58,626 nucleotides of DNA from Paracoccaceae bacterium (GCA_022763485.1 JALEGX010000022.1:1-58626); one strand, 5' to 3'; shown: positions 32,746-42,919, counted from the stretch's first letter. The notes: generated from the sequence alone by a model not told the origin. Program-made: numbers and translations.

Positions 32746-33300
32746 ATGCTGCAAACTCTTCTGAACCGCCTGCGCAACTTCCGCGACCGGACCGACGGCA
32801 GCGTGTCCGTCGAATTCATCCTGGCGATGCCCATCGTGTTCTGGGCCTTCATGGCCGTCTATGTCTTCTTTGACGGCTACCGCCAGAGCGCCATCAACCT
32901 GAAGGCCGCCTATACGATCAGCGACCTGATCTCGCGCGAGACAGAGGCCATCAACGACAATTACATCGACAGCATGCACAGCATGTTCAAGCTGCTGACC
33001 CGCGCCACGTCGATCACCAGCCTGCGGATCACCGTCATCCGCTGGGACGCCGAAGACGACCGTTACTATGTCGAATGGTCCGAAGACCGCGGCTTTGGTC
33101 TGGCCCTGGACGACAACGCCGTGCAGTCGCTGGAAGACAAGCTGCCGGTGATGCCTGACGAAGAGCGCGTGATCGTGGTTGAGACCCGCAACACCTTCGT
33201 GCCGCTCTACAACGTCGGCATGGAAAACAAGCAGCTGGAGAACTTCGTGTTCACCCGGCCCCGCTTTGCCCCGCAGGTCGTGTTTGACAACAATGCCTGA
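32746..33300 (+). CDS. TadE-like minor pilin
   Basis: A 184-residue protein with the same plan as its upstream neighbour: leader FRDRTDGSVSVEFILAMPIV with the conserved Glu, a hydrophobic helix to about residue 42, and a soluble beta-rich domain without cysteines. It is probably a second TadE/TadF minor pilin. It is the last gene of the three-gene unit and is followed by a perfect hairpin (33307-33327). Confidence 0.85.
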   Translation: MLQTLLNRLRNFRDRTDGSVSVEFILAMPIVFWAFMAVYVFFDGYRQSAINLKAAYTISDLISRETEAINDNYIDSMHSMFKLLTRATSITSLRITVIRWDAEDDRYYVEWSEDRGFGLALDDNAVQSLEDKLPVMPDEERVIVVETRNTFVPLYNVGMENKQLENFVFTRPRFAPQVVFDNNA

Positions 33301-33306
33301 CGCATC

Positions 33307-33327
33307 GGGCTGATCGGTGATCAGCCC
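33307..33327. terminator. hairpin between convergent pilin operon and 33321 gene
   Basis: GGGCTGATC / GATCAGCCC, a perfect 9-bp stem with a 3-nt loop, 7 nt after the pilin stop. It overlaps the end of the minus-strand gene. There is no T tract. Confidence 0.5.
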
Positions 33328-33800
33328 AACATGCTGCGTTGCGCCAGGATCGCGGCCAGAATTTCCGACATCGCCTTGCTCTGCCCGCCGGGGGTGACAC
33401 CCCCCACCCCGATGCGGTTGCCCGTGCGCCACCACAGACCGGGATACCAGCGGCGGTCCGCCCCGGTCCGGGTGCGGATCAGAAACCCGTTGGAGGGTTT
33501 GAAGGCAAAGAAGCCCCGATCGACCGCTTCGATGTCGTCCACCTTCGCAATGAGGGTTCCGTCCGAGCAGCGCAGTTCGGTCTCGGTCAGTTCAAGGCTG
33601 TGCTGCGTCGCATTCCACATGCGCATGGCGATCCATAGCGCGCCGAGCCCGACAACCACCAGAAACAGCAGCCAGGGGATCGACGGGGGACGCGCCAGCG
33701 CGACATAGATCAACACCGCGCCAACGGTCATCAGCATTCCCACACCCATCAAACGCCGGGGCGCCGATGCGGAGACCTGAGCCAATACCTCGCCATTCAT
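33321..33800 (-). CDS. membrane protein with PH-like domain, unknown function
   Basis: A 159-residue protein with two membrane helices at about residues 19-38 and 44-60 (LMTVGAVLIYVALA, LLFLVVVGLGALWIAM). They are followed by a soluble domain resembling bacterial PH domains (LTETELRCSDGTLIAKVDDIEAVDRG). The ATG at 33800 (MNGEVLA) has GAGGG at 8 nt; an ATG at 33806 is too close to it. It faces the pilin operon and is probably not part of it. Function unknown. Confidence 0.78.
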   Translation of the reverse strand: MNGEVLAQVSASAPRRLMGVGMLMTVGAVLIYVALARPPSIPWLLFLVVVGLGALWIAMRMWNATQHSLELTETELRCSDGTLIAKVDDIEAVDRGFFAFKPSNGFLIRTRTGADRRWYPGLWWRTGNRIGVGGVTPGGQSKAMSEILAAILAQRSMLG

Positions 33801-33926
33801 AGTCATAACCCTCTGTCCTGCTGCCAACAGGCCATAACGTGAAATGACAGCCGAGAACAGACCCACGGGCCAGACAGTGGGCAACCGCGGGCCATTCGCA
33901 CGCGGTTGCCGGGGATCAGGGCAAAA

Positions 33927-34892
33927 TCAGCTTTCGCCGCGGCGCACGATGACCTCATATCCCGGCTCTTCGGGTTCGTCATCGATCAGTTCCTGCGGGA
34001 AGCCCGGCGCGGTGATCGACAGGCCAGTGGCCTCTTCCAGACGTTCGATCATCCGATCTGATTGCGCCCGCTCACCATAGCGGCGCTGGCCGTCCTTCAT
34101 CATCTCGATCATCAGCGGCGACAGCTCCAATGGCACGTCATGCCGATCCGCCAACGTCTGGAACAGGCCGATATCCTTCATCACCAGATCCATGGTGAAA
34201 TTGACGTCGCGCGAGCCCGACAGGATCAGCTGGCTTTCGGTTTCATGGGCGAAGGACGTGCCGGAAGATATTGAAATTGCTTCAAATGTCATCCCCAGAT
34301 CCATGCCGCAGGCCTTCATCACTGTCAGCGCTTCCATCACCGCCAGCAGGTTCATATTTGCCAGGTAGTTGGTCATCACCTTCAGGATGGAGGAGTTGCC
34401 GATCTCGCCCACATGCAGGATGCGGCGGCCCATGGTGGTCAGGATCGGTAGGATCTTTTCGAACGTCTCACGCTCGCAACCGGCATAGATCGAGATATTG
34501 CCGGTGCCGGCCCGGTGACAGCCGCCCGACACCGGGCAATCCACCGGCTCCCCGCCGCGTTCCTTGATCAGCGCGCCAAGACGCTTGACCTCCTCGGCGT
34601 CGGTGGTCGACATCTCCATCCAGACCTTGCCGGGCTGCACATGGGGGATCATTTCGCTGACAACCGCGTCCGAAGCCGCTGGGCTGGGCAGACAGGTGAT
34701 CACGGCGTCACACTCCTGCATCATCTGCGCCGGGCTGCCGCCTGCCTTGGAACCATTGTCGACAAAGCTCTGCACCAGATCTGCATCCAGATCATGCACC
34801 GACAGATCCACGCCGTTGCGCAGCAGAGACCCCGCCAGTTTGCCGCCCACATTGCCCAGGCCAATGAAGCCCACCTTCAGATCGGTTCCCAT
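33927..34892 (-). CDS. NAD-binding beta-hydroxyacid dehydrogenase (3-hydroxyisobutyrate dehydrogenase family)
   Basis: A 321-residue dehydrogenase. It has an N-terminal Rossmann motif VGFIGLGNVGGKLAGSL, the substrate motif DCPVSGG (family DAPVSGG) near residue 118, and the catalytic Lys segment SSILKVMTNYLANMN near 170. The family includes 3-hydroxyisobutyrate, tartronate-semialdehyde and 4-hydroxybutyrate dehydrogenases; the substrate cannot be told. An unusual acidic extension (DDEPEEPGYEV) follows the last helix. The start ATG 34892 is divergent from a GcvA-type LysR regulator, which probably controls it. Confidence 0.9.
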   Translation of the reverse strand: MGTDLKVGFIGLGNVGGKLAGSLLRNGVDLSVHDLDADLVQSFVDNGSKAGGSPAQMMQECDAVITCLPSPAASDAVVSEMIPHVQPGKVWMEMSTTDAEEVKRLGALIKERGGEPVDCPVSGGCHRAGTGNISIYAGCERETFEKILPILTTMGRRILHVGEIGNSSILKVMTNYLANMNLLAVMEALTVMKACGMDLGMTFEAISISSGTSFAHETESQLILSGSRDVNFTMDLVMKDIGLFQTLADRHDVPLELSPLMIEMMKDGQRRYGERAQSDRMIERLEEATGLSITAPGFPQELIDDEPEEPGYEVIVRRGES

Positions 34893-35000
34893 CGCGTTCT
34901 CCTCTTGCCGCGGGATTCCTTTACCAACAGGGCTAGCTTGACCTCATCCGAAAGAAAAACGAATAATAATGCGCCCTGACCCTAAGAATTTTTGTGACAG

Positions 35001-35879
35001 ATGTCCGATCTTCCTAATCTTGTCTGGCTGCGTGCGTTCGAAGCCTCGGCCCGACTGCGCAGCTTTACCGCCGCCGCCGAAGAGCTGGGCCTGACCCAGG
35101 CTGCCGTCAGCCACCAGATCCGCAGCCTGGAAAAAAGCTTTGGCGCGACGCTGTTCCTCCGCCGTGCGCGTCATTTGGAGCTGACAGAGCTGGGCCATGC
35201 CTACTATCCGTCGATCGCGCAGGCGCTGGACGATATCGCCTATTCCACCCGCGGGCTGATCGGCCCCAGCACAGCACGCACCGTGACCCTGCGCGCGCCT
35301 GTTTCCACGGCCGTGCTGTGGATCGCGCCCCGGCTGGGGGCCTTTCACGCGGATCACCCGCAGGTCCGCATCCGCCTGATTTCAGCGGTGTGGGCCGACA
35401 GCACCGCCGATGAAGACGTGGACGTCGATCTGCGCCTTGGGCCGTCAGGTTGGTTCGACCGGCGCGCGCATCTGCTGTCGCAGGAAACGGCAATCCCGGT
35501 TGCGGAGCCGCAACTGGCAAAGTCGCTGACTGGCGTGCAGGAGCTGTTTGCCCAGTCGCTGATCCATATTCACGGGTATCAGGACCATTGGCTGCGGCTC
35601 AGCAAGGCTGAAGGCGTCACGCTGGACGACCGCAAATCGGCGCTGTTCGTTGACACCACGCTGGCCGCCATCGAGCTGGTGGCGACCGGTGCGGGCGTCG
35701 CCATGCTGATGCGCCGCTACGCGGAACTGCCCCTGTCACAGGGCCGCCTGGCGCAGGTTGCCGGGGCCGAAATTCCCATGGGCCAGGGACATTACCTGAT
35801 GCCCACAACAGGAACCGAGGCAAAATCCACAGAGGTCACATTGGTCCGCGACTGGATCACCAGGCTCTTTGAAACCTGA
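35001..35879 (+). CDS. LysR-family transcriptional regulator (GcvA-like)
   Basis: A 292-residue regulator. The N-terminal helix-turn-helix (LVWLRAFEASARLRSFTAAAEELGLTQ...) and the following SLEKSFGATLFLRR are those of the GcvA subgroup of LysR. The C-terminal effector domain runs from about residue 90. It is divergent from the beta-hydroxyacid dehydrogenase with a 108-nt shared promoter region, a classic LysR arrangement. It is followed 61 nt later by the dehalogenase-like gene in the same direction. The ligand is unknown. Confidence 0.92.
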   Translation: MSDLPNLVWLRAFEASARLRSFTAAAEELGLTQAAVSHQIRSLEKSFGATLFLRRARHLELTELGHAYYPSIAQALDDIAYSTRGLIGPSTARTVTLRAPVSTAVLWIAPRLGAFHADHPQVRIRLISAVWADSTADEDVDVDLRLGPSGWFDRRAHLLSQETAIPVAEPQLAKSLTGVQELFAQSLIHIHGYQDHWLRLSKAEGVTLDDRKSALFVDTTLAAIELVATGAGVAMLMRRYAELPLSQGRLAQVAGAEIPMGQGHYLMPTTGTEAKSTEVTLVRDWITRLFET

Positions 35880-35940
35880 ATGTATTTGAAGCTTGAAATG
35901 GTTTCTTGCGGATCCGAAAAGCCGCGGATACGGTCGCCCT

Positions 35941-37119
35941 ATGGCATGGCCCCAGAACACCCCCCCGCAACGCGACACCGATGCCGCCGCCGGCATCGAC
36001 GTCACCGATGACTTTGAACGGTTTGCCCAGCGCAACGACATCTTCACCCGTGCGTTCTGGGATGAGCGGGTGAAATCCAAACATACGGCGAAGTTCTTTG
36101 CCTCCTACCGGATGGAGGCCGCACCGCGCCGGGGCGACGGCTTCACCCAGCGCGATTTTGCCCTGCGCAATGCGGCTTGGCTGATTTCCGATATCGTGTC
36201 GAACCGCCGCGCCAGCGAGGGTTTGCGTGAAGGGTTCCAGGCGCCGATCCAGCCGGACACCCCTGTGGCCAAGGACGCTCTGGAGATCGACGACCCGGCC
36301 AAGATGACGGCCGAGGTGAAACGGATCGCGGCGTTCTTTGGCGCGGATCTGTGCGGGGTCACTGATCTGGACGAACGCTGGCTCTATACCGCGCGCGTCG
36401 ATACCCGCGATTTCAGCGAAGCCGCACATGATCTGCCAGAGGGGATGACCTCGGTCATCGTGCTGGGCCATGAGATGGAACAGGATCTGGTCGCCACCTA
36501 CCCCTCTGCGCTGGCCGGGGCCGCAACGGGGCGGGAATACAGCCACGAGGCCTCTATCGTGATGCAACTGGCCGCCTACATCCGCAATCTGGGATATGAG
36601 GCCGTGCCTTCGATGAACGATACCGGGCTGGTCATTCCTTATGCGTTGAAGGCCGGGCTGGGCGAATACGCCCGCAACCAGATGGTCATCGCCCCAGAAT
36701 TCGGTCCCCGCCTGCGGTTTTCCAAGATCTTCACCAATCTGCCGCTGAGCCATGACACGCCCAAGCCGCTTGGCGTCCGGGCGTTCTGTGACATCTGCAC
36801 GAAATGCGCCGACGCCTGCCCGGTCAAGGCTCTGCCTTATGGGCCTCCCTCGACCGACACCTCAAATGTCTCGGCCATTCGGGGGGTAAAGAAATGGACC
36901 TCGGACGCGGAAAAATGCTTCTCCTTCTGGGCCAAGATGGCGTCGGATTGCGCGATCTGCATGCGGGTCTGCCCGTTCAACCGGGACTACACCCGGTTGC
37001 GCGATCGGCTGTGGTTGAAACTGGCCCTGTCGCCGCTGCGCAAACTGGCCCTGCGGCTGGCAAAATCACATGGACAGCGCAGCAAGCCCGCCAAATGGTG
37101 GAACGGCCAGACCGAATAG
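35941..37119 (+). CDS. reductive dehalogenase-like corrinoid/iron-sulfur protein, no membrane anchor
   Basis: A 392-residue protein of the reductive dehalogenase superfamily. Two ferredoxin-type 4Fe-4S motifs occur: CDICTKCADACP (Cys283, 286, 289, 293) and CX10CX2CX3C (Cys326, 337, 340, 344). Upstream are the family segments LDERWLYTAR (the catalytic-Tyr region) and GLGEYARNQMVIAPEFGPR (the corrinoid-pocket region). It has neither a Tat signal nor the fused reductase of the NpRdhA type, so a cytoplasmic partner should donate electrons. It could also be a corrinoid oxidoreductase with another substrate. An alternative TTG start at 35893 adds 16 residues. It ends 2 nt from the convergent epimerase gene. 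Confidence 0.85.
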   Translation: MAWPQNTPPQRDTDAAAGIDVTDDFERFAQRNDIFTRAFWDERVKSKHTAKFFASYRMEAAPRRGDGFTQRDFALRNAAWLISDIVSNRRASEGLREGFQAPIQPDTPVAKDALEIDDPAKMTAEVKRIAAFFGADLCGVTDLDERWLYTARVDTRDFSEAAHDLPEGMTSVIVLGHEMEQDLVATYPSALAGAATGREYSHEASIVMQLAAYIRNLGYEAVPSMNDTGLVIPYALKAGLGEYARNQMVIAPEFGPRLRFSKIFTNLPLSHDTPKPLGVRAFCDICTKCADACPVKALPYGPPSTDTSNVSAIRGVKKWTSDAEKCFSFWAKMASDCAICMRVCPFNRDYTRLRDRLWLKLALSPLRKLALRLAKSHGQRSKPAKWWNGQTE

Positions 37120-37120
37120 A

Positions 37121-38275
37121 TCAGGACCCTTGACGGTGTTGCTTCAACTGGCGACCGATCCGCCGCAGCACCGGCAGGGCCACAAGCTTCTGCGCCAGGC
37201 TTGGCTTTGGCTGAAAGGCGGGCACGACCTCCGGCCTCAGTGGGGAGGAAACACCCCCTTCCTCCATGCGGCGTCTGCGCACCCTTTCATCAAATCTGAG
37301 GCGCTTGTTGATCACTTTGGTGCCTTCATCGACAACCACCCGCAGCCGTTCTGGATCAACAGATTGCGAAATATCCACGCTCGCGCGGATCGCATTTGAC
37401 AGAAAGCGATCATCCCCAGTCAACAGAAACAGCTCAAACTGCTGCCGGACGGTCCTGACAGGTTTGTAGTCGCTCTTGCGGGGGCCGCGCAAAGAATAGA
37501 TGTTCACCTTGCCCCTGCGCTGAAATTCCTGAAACCGTTCAGCCACTGACAGCGCGCCCGCGTTGATCAGCATCGCATAGCCTTCCTTCGGCCAGATTTC
37601 GCGCGCCTCATTCAAGGCGAGCATCGCAAAGATGTGGCCATTCAGAACCAGGTTTGGCCGCCCACCGGGCATCGGGTATTCTTCGAACCACAGGTTGCCG
37701 TTTTTGCAGACGAAGCTGATCCACCGCTCCGGACCGCCCTGCCCCTCAACGAACGGAGCGCGATAGGCATTTGCCAGTGAACGGACCAGCCCGCGCAAGC
37801 CGTTGCATTCTTCACTGTCGGAATTGCCCAGTCCGTCCAGGCAACGCCTCAGCCCCAATATCGCAAAAGCGTTGGACAATCCGCTATTCCAAGGCCCCGG
37901 AATGCTCACTCCGGTCTGTTCAAAGTCGAAACGGTTCTCAACCCAACAACGTCCGTCGCCGTCGACGACATACTCGCGCAGACGCTCTACCAGGCGGCGC
38001 AGAATTGTTTTGGCGGCATCCGCTTCAGATGATCCCTCATTTCGCTGAATAAAATGGGCAATGATGTTCGCGCTGCACCAGAAATTCACAGGTTGAAAAG
38101 GCTGATTGTAGGTCTCCGTATACACAGGATCCCATGAGACGGGCAGCGCCTGCTCCAGCGGCAGATCCGCTTTTGGCTGCCATGTGTCCAACCCTGGAAC
38201 CGGGAATGCCGAAGCCGAAACAGCAGGCGCAGGCATGAGATTATAGTGGCAACTCCGGAACGGGAACTGTGTCAT
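37121..38275 (-). CDS. D-glucuronyl C5-epimerase family protein
   Basis: A 384-residue protein with the hallmark of the D-glucuronyl C5-epimerase C-terminal family: GNLWFEEYP followed by NLVLNGHIFAMLAL near residue 205-230, a Tyr-rich N-terminal block (YTETYNQPFQPVNFW) and a helical C-terminus. In animals this enzyme turns D-glucuronate into L-iduronate in heparan/heparosan; a few marine bacteria have homologues. No signal peptide is seen, so it is probably cytoplasmic. A basic, Arg-rich tail (residues 330-384) may bind polyanions. There is no co-directional neighbour, and it is monocistronic. The capsule genes lie about 22 kb away. The start ATG 38275 lacks a strong ribosome site; ATG at residue 14 is an alternative. 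Confidence 0.85.
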   Translation of the reverse strand: MTQFPFRSCHYNLMPAPAVSASAFPVPGLDTWQPKADLPLEQALPVSWDPVYTETYNQPFQPVNFWCSANIIAHFIQRNEGSSEADAAKTILRRLVERLREYVVDGDGRCWVENRFDFEQTGVSIPGPWNSGLSNAFAILGLRRCLDGLGNSDSEECNGLRGLVRSLANAYRAPFVEGQGGPERWISFVCKNGNLWFEEYPMPGGRPNLVLNGHIFAMLALNEAREIWPKEGYAMLINAGALSVAERFQEFQRRGKVNIYSLRGPRKSDYKPVRTVRQQFELFLLTGDDRFLSNAIRASVDISQSVDPERLRVVVDEGTKVINKRLRFDERVRRRRMEEGGVSSPLRPEVVPAFQPKPSLAQKLVALPVLRRIGRQLKQHRQGS

Positions 38276-38446
38276 CCGAAAACTCTCAAATCAACGTCCG
38301 CAAAACGCGGAGACTTCAATCAAATCAATTCGCACAAATCAGATTCGTGCATCTGTGCACAGGCTACGTTCCCCTTCGCCGATTGCAACGCCCGCGTCGG
38401 AAAATAGATGATGGTTCGTGAACAACAGGCAACGTCCGGAGGCGAC

Positions 38447-39361
38447 ATGTCCATCAGACCCGTTCTTGAAACCCGCGCGGCCACTCCGACCATGGAAGGG
38501 GCCGGCGTTCATCTGCATCGTGCCTTCGGGTTCCAGGACCCGACCGAGCTGGACCCGTTTCTGCTGTTTGACGATTTTCGCAATGAACACCCGGCACACT
38601 ATCAGGCGGGGTTCCCCTGGCATCCACACCGCGGGATCGAAACAATCACCTATGTGCTGTCGGGGACCGTCGACCACAGCGACTCGCTAGGCAACACCGG
38701 CACCCTGGGCGCCGGGGATGTGCAGTGGATGACCGCAGGTTCCGGGATCCTGCATCAGGAGATGCCGCACGGCAATGCGACCGGTCAGATGCACGGCTTC
38801 CAGCTGTGGGGCAACCTGCCTTCCAGCCTGAAGATGACCGATCCCAACTACCAGGATGTTCCCTCGGCTGAGATCCCCGAGATCATCGACGACGACGGAA
38901 CCCATGTGCGCGTCATCGTCGGCTCCTTCTGGGGGCGCACCGGTCCGGTGGACGGTATCGCCGCCGATCCTCAGTATCTGGACATCTCCATCCCGGCGGG
39001 GGTGAAGAAGACACTGCCGATCGACACCTATCGCCGGGCGTTCGCCTATGTCTTTGAGGGCGAAGCGGCCTTTGCCGATGCCTCGGCTCCGACCGGCGTC
39101 CTGTTGGAAAAGGAAGTCGGCGGCGTCGAGGTGCTGATGCGCGACATGGCCGGCGACAGGACGCTTGTGCGCTTTGGAACGGGCGACAGTGTCACCGTTC
39201 AGGCCGGTCCCGAGGGCGTGCGCTTCCTGCTGATTTCAGGCGCCCCGATCCAAGAGCCGGTCGCCTGGCATGGTCCCATCGTGATGAATACCCAGGAAGA
39301 GCTGCGTCAGGCGATGAAGGACCTGCGCACAGGTCAGTTCATCAAAACCGGTCACGGCTAA
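38447..39361 (+). CDS. pirin family protein
   Basis: A 304-residue bicupin of the pirin family. The metal site is seen in the N-terminal cupin: HPHRGIETITYVLSG (two His) and SGILHQEMP (His and Glu). Pirins bind iron; some act as quercetinases, others as redox-sensing regulators. The start ATG 38447 has a GGAGG site at 6 nt. The frame starting at 38408 is not needed. The gene is convergent with the TetR regulator. Which pirin function applies cannot be told from sequence. Confidence 0.92.
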   Translation: MSIRPVLETRAATPTMEGAGVHLHRAFGFQDPTELDPFLLFDDFRNEHPAHYQAGFPWHPHRGIETITYVLSGTVDHSDSLGNTGTLGAGDVQWMTAGSGILHQEMPHGNATGQMHGFQLWGNLPSSLKMTDPNYQDVPSAEIPEIIDDDGTHVRVIVGSFWGRTGPVDGIAADPQYLDISIPAGVKKTLPIDTYRRAFAYVFEGEAAFADASAPTGVLLEKEVGGVEVLMRDMAGDRTLVRFGTGDSVTVQAGPEGVRFLLISGAPIQEPVAWHGPIVMNTQEELRQAMKDLRTGQFIKTGHG

Positions 39362-39380
39362 GGCAAAGACTGGCCCCTGT

Positions 39381-39971
39381 TCAGTCGGGGGCCACCGCCT
39401 TGCGCACCATATCCCAATAGATCGTTTCCACTTCGGCCTGGGACAGACGCCCGCCGGAGCGATACCAGGTGTTGACCCCGGTCAGCATGGCAATGACACC
39501 CAGCGTGGCAATCTTTGTATCCGGTACGGCAAAGACGCTCTCGTCCACGCCCGCTTTCAGGATCATCTCCAGCGCGTTCTCATATTCCCCGCGCAACTGC
39601 TCGATCTCGGTGAAGTTGCCGGGGGTGAGATTGCGCAGCTCCATATAGGCGATGAACACCTCGTCGGGGCGGTTGAGGTGAAACCGGATGTGAAACTGCA
39701 CGAACTGCTTCAACCGCTCCCGCGCGTCACCGGACAGATCCAACTCGCGCCAGGCCGACAGCAGCTCGGTCATATGGGTTTTCATCAGACGGAACAGCAG
39801 ACTCTGCTTGTCCGGCGTGTAATTGTACAGCGCCCCGGCCTGCACCCCGACCTCGCGGGCGATCTGGCGCATGGACACGGCGGCATAGCCGTGCTGCGCA
39901 AACAGCCGCAGGGCCACCGCGTTGATGCGCGGGCCGGTGATGTCGGAATGGGAACCTTGTGTGCGGGCCAT
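39381..39971 (-). CDS. TetR-family transcriptional regulator
   Basis: A 196-residue TetR regulator. The N-terminal helix-turn-helix is INAVALRLFAQHGYAAVSMRQIAREVG followed by VQAGALYNY. The C-terminal ligand domain (TetR_C_33-like, YIWRSGGRLS-type MLTGVNTWYRSGG) suggests an acyl-CoA or fatty-acid ligand. A perfect TGAACA-TT-TGTTCA operator lies just upstream of its start, so it is autoregulated. It is divergent from the lipoprotein gene at 40066, which may be a second target. Confidence 0.92.
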   Translation of the reverse strand: MARTQGSHSDITGPRINAVALRLFAQHGYAAVSMRQIAREVGVQAGALYNYTPDKQSLLFRLMKTHMTELLSAWRELDLSGDARERLKQFVQFHIRFHLNRPDEVFIAYMELRNLTPGNFTEIEQLRGEYENALEMILKAGVDESVFAVPDTKIATLGVIAMLTGVNTWYRSGGRLSQAEVETIYWDMVRKAVAPD

Positions 39972-39985
39972 GGGCGGATTTTATA

Positions 39986-39999
39986 TGAACATTTGTTCA
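39986..39999. promoter_or_regulatory. TetR operator TGAACA-TT-TGTTCA
   Basis: A perfect 6-bp inverted repeat 15 nt before the tetR start codon, with AT-rich flanks. It is placed to control tetR and possibly the divergent lipoprotein gene. Confidence 0.7.
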
Positions 40000-40065
40000 A
40001 ATAAAACCCCCGCTTGCGCCACTGGCCGGAAACAGGCATCACGTTCCTATCAGGAAGGACACCAT

Positions 40066-40371
40066 ATGCAAGCTTTTGCCAGAGCCTCCAAGGCCGTTAC
40101 CCTCCCGCTCGTGCTGGCCTGCGCCGCGTGTACCCAGGTTCCGGAGCTGGACAACCAGATTGCACCGGATGTTCAGCACGCCGACTACCCGGCCCTTGTT
40201 CCGCTGCACCAGGCGCTGGCGCCGCTGCCTGATCCGACCGAACGCTCACAGGCGCTGGAGGACGAATTGACCGCCCGGCGGGACCGCTTGCGTGGACGTG
40301 CCCGCGCGCTCAACCGCGCCGGTGTCGATGAAGAGACCAAGCAGCGGATGCAACAGGGCGTCAGCCAGTAA
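40066..40371 (+). CDS. small lipoprotein
   Basis: A 101-residue protein with a lipoprotein signal (LPLVLACAACTQ; the acylated residue is Cys19 or Cys22). After it there is a Pro-rich region, then a charged helix with a coiled-coil look (SQALEDELTARRDRLRGRARALNRAG). The ATG has AGGAAGG upstream. It is divergent from the TetR gene and upstream of hom, but a 90-nt gap separates it from hom. Family not recognised. Confidence 0.8.
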   Translation: MQAFARASKAVTLPLVLACAACTQVPELDNQIAPDVQHADYPALVPLHQALAPLPDPTERSQALEDELTARRDRLRGRARALNRAGVDEETKQRMQQGVSQ

Positions 40372-40460
40372 TTCCCACCGCTTGCACCCGCGCCGTTGCA
40401 CGACCCGACGGAACCGGATAAGGCGGGGCTCGGACCAAATGAACACGAGGACCTTCCGCT

Positions 40461-41747
<1,287 letters not shown>

Positions 41748-41895
41748 TCCGCCCGAAACGGTGCGCCAAAACACGCCGTTCTCGCAAAATCAAGGCGCAA
41801 CGCCGCATCCCACCCGCGGTTTTGCGCAAACATGCTTGTGAAGCCCCCCCGCGCTGCGCTAGAGGGGCCACAACACCATCTGCAAGGGTTTTTAC

Positions 41896-42858
41896 ATGTC
41901 TCCTCAAGCCGAATTTCATGACCGTATGCTTTCCCTGGGCCTGGCACGTGTTGCCGAGCAGGCCGCGCTCGCATCGGCCTCGCTGGTAGGCCGCGGCGAC
42001 GAGAAAGCCGCCGACCAGGCCGCTGTGAACGCCATGCGCGAACAGCTGAACCTGCTGGACATCGCCGGCGTCGTCGTCATCGGTGAAGGGGAACGGGACG
42101 AAGCGCCGATGCTTTTCATCGGTGAAGAGGTTGGCACCGGCAACGGCCCGGGCGTGGACATCGCCCTGGACCCGCTGGAAGGCACCACGCTGACCGCCAA
42201 GGACATGCCCAACGCGCTGACCGTGATCGCCATGGGTCCGCGCGGCTCGATGCTGCACGCCCCCGACACCTACATGGAAAAGCTGGCCATTGGCCCCGGC
42301 TACGCCGAAGGCGTGGTGTCGCTGGACATGTCCCCGAAAGAGCGCGTCGAAGCCCTGGCCAAGGCCAAAGGCTGTGAAACCTCGGACATCACCGTCTGCA
42401 TCCTGGAACGTCCGCGCCACGAAGCGATGATCGCCGAAGTGCGTGAAACCGGTGCCTCGATCCGCCTGATCACCGATGGTGACGTGGCCGGCGTCATGCA
42501 CTGCGCCGAAAGCGAAGTGACCGGCATCGACATGTACATGGGGTCCGGCGGCGCACCCGAAGGCGTGCTGGCTGCGGCGGCTCTGAAATGCATGGGCGGC
42601 CAGATCTTCGGCCGTCTGCTGTTCCGCAACGATGACGAACGCGCCCGCGCCGACAAAGCAGGCATCACCGACTATGACCGCATCTATTCGCGCGACGAAA
42701 TGGTGACCCAGGACGTGATCTTTGCCGCCACCGGCGTCACCGGCGGGTCGCTGCTGCCGCGCATCAAGCGCGAGCCGGGCTGGGTTGAGACCACCACCCT
42801 GCTGATGCGCTCGAAGACCGGGTCGGTCCGTCGCATGACCTATCGCACACCCGTGTGA
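41896..42858 (+). CDS. glpX: fructose-1,6-bisphosphatase, class II
   Basis: A 320-residue class II fructose-1,6-bisphosphatase. The metal and phosphate sites IGEGERDEAPML, ALDPLEGTT and MHAPDTYMEKL-like LHAPDTYMEKLAIGPG are present. It removes the 1-phosphate in gluconeogenesis. It lies between hom and recJ, an order often seen in Rhodobacterales. A terminator follows at 42920. Confidence 0.97.
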   Translation: MSPQAEFHDRMLSLGLARVAEQAALASASLVGRGDEKAADQAAVNAMREQLNLLDIAGVVVIGEGERDEAPMLFIGEEVGTGNGPGVDIALDPLEGTTLTAKDMPNALTVIAMGPRGSMLHAPDTYMEKLAIGPGYAEGVVSLDMSPKERVEALAKAKGCETSDITVCILERPRHEAMIAEVRETGASIRLITDGDVAGVMHCAESEVTGIDMYMGSGGAPEGVLAAAALKCMGGQIFGRLLFRNDDERARADKAGITDYDRIYSRDEMVTQDVIFAATGVTGGSLLPRIKREPGWVETTTLLMRSKTGSVRRMTYRTPV

Positions 42859-42919
42859 TCCAGCGCGGCGCCCTGGCAGCTTGCACAGCGGCGCAAGGCA
42901 TGGAAATTTGACCTGATCG

